A stretch of DNA of 64,000 nt from Epiperipatus broadwayi (lineage: Eukaryota; Onychophora; Udeonychophora; Euonychophora; Peripatidae): assembly GCA_028023455.1 (NCBI GenBank), contig JAQFVV010000965.1, positions 62,001 to 126,000 of the forward strand, read 5' to 3'. The notes under the pieces were generated by a model. It did not search any database. It worked only from the letters and a program-made list of their open reading frames with translations, and had not been told where the DNA came from. Numbering within the stretch: the stretch's first letter is position 1; the number at the start of each line of letters is the position of its first letter. Made by a program: the position numbers and the translations under genes. Of this stretch, positions 10,553 through 21,903 are shown piece by piece.

Positions 10553-10604
10553 TTAGCTTTTTCACTACATGGAATATCCCGCAAATAGTAATAATAATAT
10601 GACA

Positions 10605-11770
10605 TATATATATAAATTTCCAATTATTGTGTAATCTGGAGGGTTAAACCCTGAATCTGTTCATCAGAGATGATTGCCTACCTATCTATTTAAATACCAT
10701 AACTGAACACTTGGTGAATTTAAAGCTTGAATTTTCTAGTAGTCACACAAACACACACAGAGATATATATATAATACAGTGACATAGTTAAAATATCTGC
10801 ATAACTATTTAAAATTTCAAAAAGGTCTTTATAAAATATTTATAACATATACATTAAATATTTTTTTGAATATATGATAACATAAGAATGACAAAAAACA
10901 ACTGATAATACTAAATAAATTTTATCAATTAATTGCTATTAATATTTCTGGACTAAGTTACAGATGATTTCATCAAAAACCTGCTATGTTCCAGGGACAC
11001 ACGTGGATTGTCTTAGTTTGTTTAATGATAGCTATTGTACTAAAATCATATTAAATGTTTATTGTACTTTACAAACTTATGACAATGCTTGGAAACATTT
11101 TCAGTCCACAATATAATTCTCAATGGAATAAATATGCATATATATGGAATAAACATTATGATAGAAAGAATTATGCTAATTAATTCACAGCATTTCTAAA
11201 ATTTCACTCTATAACTTCAAGAGCCAATGACCTAGGAAAATAAACAGCTGATTTCTCTTACAAAAGATGTATATATTTCTTCTAAAATCCACTTCAAGTC
11301 ATGACAACAACTTAGCCTGTCTTTCTATTTAAGTTCAAAATTATATTATTAATTGATAATGTATATGTTCCAAGATAAAAATACAGTTCTCAGATTTATT
11401 TGAGCATGTGAGTGCATTTTATTTGTATAACAACATCTTAGCTTCTTTTGTGTTTCACCTCTTATTGTCCAGATAGTCAGAGTAATCCAATAGCTACTTC
11501 TAAAGACATAGTATTAGAAAATCTCAGAATTATTTCAACCAATATAAAATTCTGGAAGTTAAATTAAAAGCTTGAGAATTGATAGATGATTAATTAGTTG
11601 ACTTTTGTTTTTGATTGTCATGCATTATAATTTTGTTTTGTTTTGTTGTTTAAATATTTTGTTAAAGAACTCGAATCCTTCTTAACGCATTGATAAAATT
11701 ATAAAAAAACAAAAATCCATCTTTCTTTTTATTTTCTCAATACCTCTTTTATTAAATTAATCCATCTGAT
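10605..11770. other. AT-rich stretch, unclassified
   Basis: A slightly more GC-rich block at 10623-10700 contains TTCATCAGAG and GGGTTTAACCC-type pairing (minus strand) but no GAAA, so it is not called a ribozyme. The rest shows no feature I can support. Confidence 0.4.
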
Positions 11771-11811
11771 AGTTTTGATTGATTATATATTTGTGTATTT
11801 ATAAATATTTT

Positions 11812-11850
11812 GCAGCTCTGAAGAAGGTTGCTGGGCAATCGAAACTACCA
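11812..11850 (+). ncRNA. Partial hammerhead-like motif (3' half missing)
   Basis: Core CTGAAGA (11818-11824), a perfect 6-bp stem II GGTTGC/GCAATC with a TGG loop, then GAAA (11841-11844) and CTAC. No palindromic stem III plus NUH triplet follows, and nothing downstream pairs with the upstream GCAGCT. It may be a remnant whose 3' end stops near the cleavage point. A short open frame here has no protein motif. Confidence 0.35.
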
Positions 11851-12323
11851 AATGGATTTAATTTTAATAAAATAAGCATTAAAAAAAGTAAAAAAGAAAG
11901 GTGGATTTGCTTGATTTTTTTAACTCTAAGCCTCAAGTGGAAAAATTTCTCCACAGAAGTGGGCTCTCTATGATTCCTTGAATAGTGTTGTAAAATTGAA
12001 TAAATAATATTAAAAAGTGTTTATAAAAGAAATTTACATTTCTCATAATATTTTTTCTATAATGATTTAGTCAACTTATAGCAGTTCCAACTGACTAGCA
12101 GTGTTTTTCAGACATTTGAAATATCTTTAACTTATCTTCAAAATATAAACTAATGATTTTTTAAAATTTATTATTTTTATGTCAACTGTGTTTTTCTTAA
12201 TTATAAACAACAAACAATCACAGAAGTTTAAAAGTTTGATTTCAACTTTCTTTGTTTATAGTCCAAACCAACAATGAATAAAAAGTCCATAAACTGATAT
12301 TGTTTAGAAATCGTCACAAAAAC

Positions 12324-12430
12324 ATTCAAGCATTGGTGGTTGAGTGGTCAGCACAGCCGCCTTACAAGCAGTTGTCCTGGGTTCGCAGGTTTGCTTCCCA
12401 GTCGATTCTTTGACACATAAAAAAAAATTT
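12324..12430 (+). mobile_element. tRNA-Gly-derived mini-SINE, copy 2
   Basis: Begins TCAAGCATTGG, with box A-like GTGGTTGAGTGGTC and anticodon loop CTTACAA. A duplicated box B region (GGGTTCGCAGGTTTGC) and the trailer TTTGACACAT plus an A-run follow. The extra bases between variable loop and T arm are shared with copies 3, 5 and 6, so they define a subfamily. Confidence 0.75.
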
Positions 12431-13120
12431 AATAACACATTTTTCTGAAAAATATTGATGAGTTTATCAAATAAATGTTCATTTATTATTTCTTTGGAGA
12501 ATTATTTTTTATCTGAGAATCAAAATCATTTTAAAAAGTTTCAACAAATTTATCTGTATAACATATTGATTATCTGCATCTAAACAGAATATTGTGATAT
12601 TATACTGCATGAAGAATTTTAAGACATTAGTTTGTTCATCTATAATGTATAATCAAACACAATACCCATCAATATGGATCAGAAATTGGTATATATCAAT
12701 CTTTTAAAGATCCTAGGCTAATTTGGGCTTTACAATTGCAATATGGCAGAGGAGAGATTTCATATTCTAATAGGAATTGATGATATGGTATCATTTATAT
12801 TTTCATATATATAGATTCAATTATTGAGACCACATATACTTATCAGTTTTAAAATAGAATCAATTTTTAAGCTACTATAACATTTAAACACATTATTGGT
12901 TTAACTATCAGATAATGGATTAAATAAGAAACTTTCCAATTATACTTATTTGACACTTTTATTTATTTGTTTCACTGAATATTATTTTAAAATGGAGTTC
13001 AATCTTAATATTTTCTAAAATGTACTCTTATGTTTTATGTAAGCATGGTGTACCATAAAAAATTATCACAATACTTACAATATAATCTGTCATGGTAATC
13101 ATGGGTAATTACCACTAAAC
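12431..13120. other. AT-rich stretch, no feature seen
   Basis: No coding or repeat signal found apart from A/T-rich sequence. Confidence 0.45.
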
Positions 13121-13385
13121 ATAACATGATCACCATTTCTTATGCTTGCTCATAAGTAGTTGCCACTAAACATCACATTATCATCATTTCTTATGCTTGC
13201 TCAAGCTAGATAGGGATTTTATGGACAAACATTCTAGCATCCATTGATTACTCTGGCTTCTGCTGAGTGGCACCACTCCATGGAGAGTTTTGCCTGCATA
13301 GGTAGTCACCATGTCATCTTTTTTATTCCTTTCTCTAGGTTTATTTTTTGCCCTTTTCTGATTTTTCACTGTCACTGGAAGCTAT
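13121..13385 (+). repeat. F1 repeat fragments, no hammerhead left
   Basis: Two partial inverted F1 3' ends (ATGATCACCATTTCTTATGC, then CATTATCATCATTTC) precede a plus-strand F1 3' portion (TAGATAGGGATTTTATG, CATCCATTGATTACTCTG, ATGGAGAGTTTTGCCTG). This repeats the inverted-end-plus-direct-copy layout of the other F1 insertions. The copy is truncated 3' of the ribozyme. Confidence 0.6.
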
Positions 13386-13399
13386 TTCTAAGATAACAC

Positions 13400-16300
13400 A
13401 AAAATATTAATTCAATAAATGTATAATAATAATCTTTATTATATACAAGGTATATATTACTGTATAGCTTGTTAATATTTTAATGGATCTTCTATCTCAT
13501 TTATATCACCGAATGTTTATTGATTTTATAAGATATATTAGTTATTATATTTATATTAGTCAAGTTTAAATTTAGTTTTACTACTGTAGCTACTGTGTTT
13601 TACAGTGTATATTTTTTTAGTACTTTTTTCATAAAATATAATTGTTTTATATCTAATGATATCCGTCTATGTAAGTGCATTTGTGTCTGGAATGAAAGTA
13701 TTCTCACATCTAACATTATTGATTTAATATTATGTATGCCACTCACGAGGAAGATTCAATGCTTTATAAGTAGAATTATTATTAATTATGATTTCTGTGA
13801 TACTTAATTAGTTCGTGGAAATCATGTGATATAATATAGTTATTCTATTTATCATTACAGAATACAATTAATATGTAGTAAACACATCACATATACTTTT
13901 TATGAATTAATTTGTATACGAACACAATCCTAGTTTTAAGCTAAATCTTTTGGAAATGAATTTCAATTAATCTCACTATTGATAATTGTAAATATCACTA
14001 GTAATACATCAAAACCTATAATCATGCATTACCCAAAGTATATCACAGTAAATTTAGATATGCCATTGTTGGAATACAGTACAGATAAATTACCAAGAAC
14101 AAATATGGTAACATTATTAAATGTCATTCATTAAAATCAAATAAACAACATAGGAAACTTCTTAATAACTTTTATTTATTATCTACATCATAATATATAA
14201 AAACAACATCCCAAAAAAGCATTTTTATAGGGAAAATTTTACAGACCATGTAATAAATAACTTCAAACAATATTTATATTTATAAATATTAATTTCTTTA
14301 ACATTTCACCATATCTCATTAGAGAATATGTTAATTGCTTATAGCAAAATACAAATAAATCCACAGTACACTATTAACATGACTCCTATAAAGTGGCATA
14401 GTTTTTTAATTAATATAAATTGACTTCAAATGTATGACTAAACTATAACATATTTTTTCCAAAATGAACATATATTGACAACTTTGTATTTTTTCTTTTA
14501 AATCACTCCATGAGTATGCAGCACAAGGAATACATTAAATGCATACAATACTAATAATAAATCATAAATTATACATCATTGTTAAATATTACTTAAAATA
14601 ACAATATTCAAATTTACTTTTTCTTTTATTTGAAATATATAACATTTTCAAAAACTAATAGCTTGTACAATCATTTTCTATTAAACTGATAACATTAATT
14701 ATTTCTAAACTATACAATTAATTATTAAAATTACTTGAACATAATGTATATGTATATTTTCACAATATTAGTAATTAATATATTAATGTTAAAAAGCTTT
14801 TATTATAATAATTAGGAAATTGGATGTGATTTAAAGTTTTGATTTAAGCCTCCTACACATTGCTTGATTTAATTGTTTTTCTTAGTGAGAATTTTGTAAA
14901 CTTTTAATTTTTGATTTTAGTATCAAATTATTATTCTATATCACAATTTAGTAAATGTAACTCAGTTTAAATAGTAACATATATTTGCAAATAAAAACAA
15001 TTCTAAGATTTCCTGTTTGAATTTCACAAATGTTTTGAAAATTGAGATAGTAATAATAACAATAGATATTTTTATCATTGAACAGTTAGCAGAATGATTT
15101 CAGAAAATGAACAAAATCTTTTTTATTTAAAATTTATTTTTAAAATGCAAATAAAAAATATTAACCAATAATAAAAATATTAAAATTGATTTTTAATTTA
15201 TAAAATATCTCAATTTATCCTAATTTGGCATCTGCAATGACATATTAACTATAATTTTCATAAGGTTAGATAAACCAACTGCCACAATTTTTTTGTTAGC
15301 ATTACATTAAAAGATATTCCCTTCTATTTTTAAATGTAAAATAAATATCTATAAAATACCAGTGTATAATATATACTTCTGATTTTTAATAATTATTACA
15401 CAAATATTGTTTAAAAGTAATTGTGAATCTTAATAAACTTCACAAAAAAACATTTTAAATTAGTCCAAAAATATTATTGAAATGACTTCACCGAGAGTTG
15501 TGGACATCCATAACAAAAGACAATAAAAACGGCACTGCTAATTTTTTTTATTATGCCACTAATTGATTATACTGGCCTCTTTTGCTTTTTTTTTTAAATT
15601 TAAATGATGTATTAAAAGAATATGAATTTACAAATTAAAAAATAATTAGTAAAATATCTCAATAGATGGTTGTACAAATTCAATTTAATTTTTAAAAAAG
15701 ATATTTTTTCTGTATTCCTGTAACTTAATGCTTCAATATTAATGACTGTATAATTTATCTGATTTATAATGTGAATATTTTATTTCATCAATTATACTTA
15801 TTTATTATTCATGAAAATAAATCTTACATTAATAAAGAAAAATAACTTCATTAATTACTTTAAATTTTTTAAATTGAGTATAATTTTTTTTTTAATATCT
15901 GTTATATAATGGGTTAAATAATAGGTTTGTATTTAGAATTAACAATAAGATATGTAAATCTAATGAAACATTGTTTTATTTTTTTAAATATATTTGATAT
16001 CAAAAAAATTAATTTGATAACTGGGAAATTTTTATCAATGGTTTCCTTTGTGATTCTTAATCAGAAGGTAACCAGCCTTTGTCATGTGCTGTTTAATTAT
16101 GTACAAAGTCACCTATGTTATATTGAATATGCAGGACACTCTCAATGTCCAATGCATAATAGAAACTTAAAAGATAAGAATGGTCATCTTCTCTTTGTAC
16201 CTAAATGCAATTATATAGGCCAATCTAGAGTAGTTTGAAATGAGGGAATGAATATTTAATCTTTGTAACTTTACATCTATTACATTATTAATTTATAGTT

Positions 16301-16766
16301 AAACCCAGTGAAATTTTCAAATTTATAAAAACCATATATGAGTTTATTAAATAAGTTAATTTTTAATAGAGGCAATATTTAATTTGTGATTTCATCTACA
16401 TTTATTCTTATTTGAAATATATTCTTATCATGATTAATACACAATAAACTTATTATAAAGTATGACTTCAAAACAATACAAATACTTCCTATGCAAAACA
16501 AGATTAAAATTCTAAGAGAAAACATTTGAAATCATACTAATAATAAAACAATAAATATTCAGCTATATTTTATATTTTAAAGGTTTTTGTTTAACTTACT
16601 CTGCTTTTTGTCTATAGGTGATATTTTATAACTCAATTTTCATCTACTTCCCATAATGCAATGTAGTTGAAATTGTATAGATATGTTTTTCCAATGATAA
16701 TGCCTTATTTTAGAGTTTAAAATAATTTTACCAAAAAATTTAAATGTTTAGGTTTATATGGATTAA
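13400..16766. other. Long AT-rich stretch, no feature seen
   Basis: No recognisable gene, RNA or repeat. Short open frames occur but show no motif, biased composition or homology to the coding families in this window. Confidence 0.5.
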
Positions 16767-17035
16767 TACTCTTTATATTCACATGATCACATTTCCTATA
16801 CTAGCACATTAATTGTTGATAAACAGAGCAAAACTCTCCATACAGTATTGCCACCTGTGCTAAACAGAGTAATCAATGGATGCCAGAAGGCTTGTGCATA
16901 AAATCCCTATCTAATGCCTACTCATCCAATATCCTCAGACTAGTTTCTGGCTTGTGGCCTTCGTCAGTGAGGAGCTCTGTTTAGCACAGGTGGCAATACT
17001 GTATGGAGAGTTTTGCTCTGTTTACTCTTTATATT
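16767..17035 (-). mobile_element. F1 element with hammerhead and 13-bp target duplication
   Basis: The perfect direct repeat TACTCTTTATATT (16767-16779 and 17023-17035) brackets a 243-bp element. It consists of a minus-strand F1 3' part including the hammerhead (down to the terminal CACATGATCAC), joined to an inverted F1 end. The two ends fold on each other over about 49 bp (AAACAGAGCAAAACTCTCC and its complement). Noncoding. The target duplication shows it moved as one unit. Confidence 0.85.
16924..16978 (-). ncRNA. Hammerhead ribozyme in F1, intact
   Basis: Minus strand: stem I UCCUCA (16973-16968), core CUGACGA (16967-16961), stem II GGC/GCC with ACAA loop plus flanking A-A, GAAA (16947-16944), palindromic stem III A-CUAG-U, cleavage base C (GUC), then UGAGGA (16937-16932), perfectly complementary to UCCUCA. 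Further out, the consensus AUCCAA and UUGGAU extend stem I beyond an internal loop in other copies; here the upstream side is cut off at the inverted-end junction. Confidence 0.88.
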
Positions 17036-17411
17036 ATTGCCATCATGGGATATTACTATAGAAAGGGGAGAAATAAAATAAAGAAAAAGACCATTTAAAT
17101 GGAATACTATTCATCATACTACATACACAAATTATAATTTTCTTTAAAAAATGATAACTAAGGATAAATATTTAAAAAGAAAAGATAACTGTAGCATTGA
17201 CCTTTTAACAAACCCAACTTTTCTTATGATTTTTTTACATAGACAATTATAAAGATTATTTTGCAAAATAAATAAATAAATGTCCTACATTATATTTTTC
17301 ATATTATCATATTATTGAATGTAGAATAATATGATTTAGAAAATAACGACTAAGGTTGGAAAAACCCCATTCTCTTATGTTTTTAAATTATTAGAAGAGT
17401 TTTGATAATTT

Positions 17412-17541
17412 AAATTAAATTATTTTTTTTTTTTTCATATGTCAAAGCATCAGCTGGGAAGTGAACCCGCAAAGCTGGGACAACTGCTTGTAAGACAGCT
17501 GTGCCGACCACTCGGCCACCAATGCTTGACAAATTAAATTA
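17412..17541 (-). mobile_element. tRNA-Gly-derived mini-SINE, copy 3, with target duplication
   Basis: Minus-strand copy. The direct repeat AAATTAAATTA occurs at 17412-17422 and 17531-17541. The element reads GTCAAGCATTGGTGGCCGAG, then CTTACAA in the anticodon loop, a box B region and GATGCTTTGACATATG followed by an A-run. The leader GTCAA-GC and trailer GC-TTTGAC pair, extending the acceptor stem. Confidence 0.85.
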
Positions 17542-18355
17542 ATTTTTATTAATTTTATTCAAGTCGACAAAAGCTTTATAAATGTATTAAATAAATACAC
17601 TTAAAAAGTTACTTTGAAATTAGAAAACAGTTTTAAAGTTGTCAATAAATTTTGATTTTGTTTGCTAGTTTTAAAAAAAAGTTATAAATTAAAAAATAAT
17701 ATATATATATTTAAAAATTAAAAGAAGTACTTTAAATTACATAAGTGCACAAAAAAATAAAAAAATTTTTTTTTCAGTATTCTTAATATTATTAATATGG
17801 TCAAAAATAAAAGCATGTGGTACTAATATTTAGAAATAGTTTTAAAATAATTTTAAACAGTATAAAAATATTTCTAAATATAAATAAACTGTGTATTTAT
17901 ATTTGATCATAAAATATCAAGAATATAGAAAAAAAAATTGTTAACATTTTAAAGCATTTATGTAAATAAAAACTTTTTTTTATATTTTTCTTATTAAATT
18001 TAATATATTTCAACCCAAAACAAATCATAGTTGATTTTTCTTGAGACAGAAGCCTTTTATATATTAAAAGTGTAGCTTCCAGAATCTTCTACTTCCAGTA
18101 GATTTTCAGGTGATTTTTAAACTAGTAGACTAATAATCACCTGTGAAGAAGAAATATAGTTTCGTATTTTGTTGATAATATTTCTGATAATTTTTTGCAC
18201 ATTATAACATTTAATTTTCAACTTCAAATATTTTTTTTGTTTCCTAAAAACTTTCATGACAAATCTTTCGTTGATAAATGATATCTGATTGTTTAAAAGA
18301 CATTGATATTTTGCATTCTCAAAGATACAAAAAGCAAACTTTAGAAACATTTATA
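17542..18355. other. AT-rich stretch, no feature seen
   Basis: No supported feature. Confidence 0.45.
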
Positions 18356-18406
18356 ACATCATCATCATCATCATCATCATCATAATAATAATAATAATAA
18401 TAATTA
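18356..18406. repeat. Compound trinucleotide microsatellite (CAT)n(AAT)n
   Basis: About eight ATC/CAT units run directly into about eight ATA units. Confidence 0.9.
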
Positions 18407-19550
18407 AAGAGATATACAGGTCATAGGTCAGACCTGGATGCTTCAAATCATCAAGGAGAGGGCACGATTTTTAAGGAATTTATAGTTTAGGTGGTATTTG
18501 GTTTTATAAACAGGGCATTTCGTTTTAACATTAAATGAGTACTGTATTTGAACATTTTTTCTTTTCTCCTGAAAATTATTCATACGAGCCAATTCTAATG
18601 AAATTTTAATTCACGTTAGATCCTTGACCAAATAATTTACAATGAATTAAAATATCAGATTTCCTTTTATTTAGATCAAGCATTATATTAATTAGTCCAG
18701 AAAAAACATTTACCTGATTAACAAACAAAAAAACAAACAATCTATATATTTTAAAAATATTTTTAAAGATTTAATAAAAATTAATTAAAGCTTTATTTTG
18801 GAAAACCAAAACAACATGTCATAATAATATTCGATTCTAGAGAAAACAAAAATGTTTTTACTATACAAAATATTATTCTTTTCAAAATGTAATTTAAGTT
18901 AAAAATAACATTGATAAAAAATAATTGAGCACGTTATTTGTCTTTTATTTTAAAAACAATTCTATTTATCTCAAAACATTTATTTAAGAAAAATTTTGGA
19001 ACCAAAATAATTTAAAAGTGAATATTAAGATATGCTTATTAAAAAGTTAAAGGAATATTATTCAATTTATTTATTAAATAAAATTTCTGTAATCTAGACT
19101 TTTATATATGCTTTTATATGTACACACATAAATAATTTACTATGTCTGAATATATGAAGTTTGAGTATATTAGCCTATGAAAAAGTTTGGGTCCAGCTAA
19201 ATAAATTATTTTCTTGATTTCTTTTTTTCTAAATGTCTTTAAATAGTTAGCCCACTATTAGGACCTCTACTACATGCCTTCCAATTATTATGAAATCCTG
19301 TAAAGTTATCATTTCATATCCCTGTGGTAAAAAATAAAAAAAATTAATTATATACCTCCCACCTAATAATACAATATACTGTTGTCTACTTATTTCCTAT
19401 GGACCTATGTTCACATTCTTGAGCTCTATTGGAAAGAACAGACAATAAAGATGTCATTGTGCTTGCATACATCTAGAATTTTGTAAATTTTATTTTATTT
19501 GATTGTGGTCCACAAGTATGGCTTTATTTTCTCTAATATTTTTGTTGTTA
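18407..19550. other. AT-rich stretch, no feature seen
   Basis: A slightly less AT-rich segment begins near 19,240 but has no recognised motif. Confidence 0.45.
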
Positions 19551-20063
19551 TATGGCTGTTTCTTTCTTTCACCTCATTTTTGATTTCTCTATTTTCTGCA
19601 ACAATTGTACTGATGAAAATATGATCATTTACAATTTTTATTTGATACCATTCTATTGAGAAGAATATTTTTAGCTTTAATTGATGATGTCTTGAATTTT
19701 TGTGGTTCAGGTTTACCTGTCATTTTTTCAAGTCCATTCATTGTTTCTTTTTTCTTAGATTTTATAGTACAGTACAATTTTGTTGTTTTCAAGAGCTTTG
19801 TCATTTTTTATGGTTCACTTCAACCTTTGTTGTCTTTTACTGTTTACAACACTACTGTAAACTTTAAATTTATTAGCAATTTTTTTCTATTCTTATCACA
19901 TTTGTGCCAATTAGTGGGTGCTTCAGTAATGATGAGATGGCATGTATAAGTTAAGATCATGTGATGTATTATTGGTCATATAAAGCTTTTGTGTTTACAC
20001 ACATTCTAGCTTCATCATATTTTTTTAAAATCTTGTAAGCAGACTTCATTTTTAAAATCCTTT

Positions 20064-20600
20064 TTAAATCCTTGGCCACATCCAATAATTGTTCATGATT
20101 CCAGCATGGATATAAGTGAAAGATTTATTCACTTTATTTTCATTACCATATTTTATGTCAATGTTTTCATTTTGCATTTTACTACTAGGTGTAGCTGTTA
20201 TCAGTACTTCCTGGACATCCTCAGATAATACACATTGGAGATTATCTTCATTCCTTTTTGTTTCTCTTATATCGGATTCATTTTCCATCTTCATTTTAGT
20301 TTTATCCATCATTTCATTTCTCTGCATCAGTGTGTAGTTTCATGACTATATGAACTTGGATGTTCTTCATTGTACTGTTATTAGAGACCTTTATCTTTTT
20401 CAGTTCTTTCACGTAGGCTCTTTAACTAAATCCATACCTTCACTTATTTTATTTGCCACAACACATGTCACATTGAAAGTTTGTTGGCATGTACCTGAAT
20501 CATCATTTGGGTCCATTAAAATTTTTTTTTTGGCTTCTTCTATAATGTATTCACTATCCCGATTTTTTCATTATTGTTTATAACACTTTTTGATTTTTTC
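20064..20600 (-). pseudogene. Possible decayed coding sequence, unknown
   Basis: The minus strand has an 87-codon open frame (20064-20327) rich in charged and polar residues, with segments such as CVLSEDVQEVLITATPSS. An upstream in-frame-like block in another frame (about 20460-20580) reads KKILMDPNDDSGTCQQTF and VVANKISEGMDL. Composition is less AT-driven than neighbouring spurious frames, and similar lysine/glutamate-rich text continues at low density from about 19,600 to 21,330. I do not recognise a family. It could be a dead gene, an unannotated retroelement body or chance. No splice signals are convincing. Confidence 0.25.
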
Positions 20601-21144
20601 ATAATACTTACATTTCAGTGCATGTCTATTCTGCCTATATCAGTAGTCTTTTTATATTATTTTGTTTGCTCTATTTATTTTAACATATAAATTCTCATCT
20701 GTTTTATTTTATCTGTTTGATTTAACATAGAAACACTAATCTATTTTACAATAACTTTTTCTATTTTATAGATGACTTAATATTTCATTTTTATACAAGG
20801 CTGTCTTTTTATGTACCTATATGGTTTTTAATAGTAATCTCTCCCCATCTTCTTCTTCATAACTGTGTATTGATATTTATCTCTCCAATTATAGAATTTT
20901 CCTTTCATTATCTTTATTTTGCACTATCTCTAGTTCATTTTTCCATCTCCATATTACATATATTAATAGTGATTACAATGATATCCAGAAAATTTACATA
21001 TTGAAATGAATAAAACATTATTCATAAAATATTTGTTTATTTTACATTTCTGAATGTTATATTTATTAGCATCTTCATCATCTATCAACCATATGGAAGA
21101 CCACAGAGCTGATTCTGAAATGAATATGACATTTAATTCAATAT

Positions 21145-21256
21145 ATATAGGTTTTTTTTCCATATGTCATAGCATCGGCCGGGATGCGAACCTACAACTG
21201 TCTGCAACCAACTACTTGCTTGCAAGGCAGCTGTGATGATCTCTCGGCTTTTCATG
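21145..21256 (-). mobile_element. tRNA-Gly-derived mini-SINE, copy 4 (diverged 5' end)
   Basis: Minus strand: the 3' side is well kept (GGCCGATGCTATGACATATGG, then an A-run at 21152-21159) and the box B-like GTAGGTTCGCATCCCGG is clear. The anticodon arm carries an insertion (AAGCAAGTAGTTGG), and the 5' leader is diverged (AAAAGCCGAGAGATC). It sits inside the possible decayed coding region. Confidence 0.65.
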
Positions 21257-21578
21257 GACTATTTTCCATAACCCCTTCAATAGTAGTCATTTTCATTTTT
21301 TTCTCTAACTTTACTTCAGACTCAGTAATTATTCCATCTTATATCATTTGAGTATATATATTTTAATTTCATACAGTCATTCAAAATAAACTCTTTTTTG
21401 CATTATCACCTAATGAAACATACATATAACTTCATTCACAATTGGATTATTTTATGGCTGATCTACTCATATATATATAAAATAAATAAAATATCCGTTA
21501 ATTAAAAACAATATTGTAATTATAATTGAAATAATATTTTTAACGGTTTACAAACAATTACAAACAATCCTTAAATCT

Positions 21579-21620
21579 GCAGAAGTACTTTCGGTTACTT
21601 TCTAACCTGCCTCAACTGCC
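21579..21620 (-). ncRNA. Hammerhead-like motif, PLE 3' end, decayed core
   Basis: Minus strand: GGCAG, core TTGAGGC instead of CTGANGA, stem II GGTTA/TAACC, GAAA, palindromic stem III AGTACT, T, then CTGC pairing with GCAG. The core deviates at two invariant positions (C3 to U, A9 to C), so it is probably inactive, but every helix is maintained. Confidence 0.6.
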
Positions 21621-21679
21621 ATTAAATTCAAAAACAAAAGTGGAAGCAAACATCATCAATTCAAATTCCAGGAATCTCG

Positions 21680-21826
21680 TATTTAAATGTAAAAATTCTT
21701 CATGAAGAGAGAAACCATAGTAAAAGAAAAATTAAAGAGGCAATTTTTATAAATAGGAATAAAACGCATTTAATAAATCGACAAGCTTCTAACATTAAAA
21801 TAGGAGATTCGTGGAATTTGAATTGA
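21680..21826 (+). pseudogene. PLE GIY-YIG domain C-terminus
   Basis: The plus-strand frame reads HEERNHSKRKIKEAIFINR then LINRQASNIKIGDSWNLN and stops at 21826. The KRKIKEA plus 'NIK...W' pattern matches the C-terminal end of the GIY-YIG regions at 36508-37044 (KRKIKEAMMISRNRGG, SANIKTTELWEI) and 46483-46689. Only about 45 residues survive, so it is a remnant. Confidence 0.75.
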
Positions 21827-21862
21827 TGACGTTTGCTTCCGCTTTTGTTTTTGAATTTAATG

Positions 21863-21903
21863 ACAGTTGAGGCAGGTTAGAAAGTAACCGAAAGTACTTC
21901 TGC
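21863..21903 (+). ncRNA. Hammerhead-like motif, mirror copy
   Basis: Plus-strand mirror of 21579-21620, about 37 bp downstream of the PLE stop codon: TTGAGGC 21867-21873, GGTTA/TAACC, GAAA 21890-21893, AGTACT palindrome, CTGC. Same core changes as its mirror, and stem I is one pair shorter. Confidence 0.6.

Larger units (their letters stand above)
6962..10604. mobile_element. Head-to-head palindromic pair of Penelope-like elements
   Basis: Two nearly identical PLE copies face away from a centre near 8788: a minus-strand copy (about 6962-8787) and a plus-strand copy (about 8789-10604). Arms are about 1.8 kb with few differences. Both copies lack the N-terminal part and end with the same ~95-bp 3' tail after the stop codon. 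PLEs are known to insert with 5' truncation and an inverted partial copy, so this may be natural. However, the minus copy holds an exact 13-base Illumina adapter match at 8631-8643, so a library or assembly artefact must be considered for the whole palindrome. Confidence 0.8.

Noticed and set aside
10623-10680. Minus-strand CTGATGA with AUCU/AGAU flanks, hammerhead-like
   Set aside because: No GAAA at the required place and no stem II of the right form.
15927-16238. 103-codon plus-strand open frame
   Set aside because: No recognisable domain, AT-rich codon use, no supporting context; probably chance.
18356-18406. CRISPR-like array
   Set aside because: Simple trinucleotide microsatellite with no spacers, in a eukaryotic genome.
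20205-20245. Minus-strand CTGAGGATGTCC..GGAAGTACT
   Set aside because: GAAA is missing and no stem II forms; chance occurrence in coding-like sequence.
19656-20583. Plus-strand open frames rich in Phe/Leu/Ser suggesting membrane proteins
   Set aside because: They are the antisense of the more plausible lysine-rich minus-strand text; hydrophobicity is a by-product of T-rich sequence.
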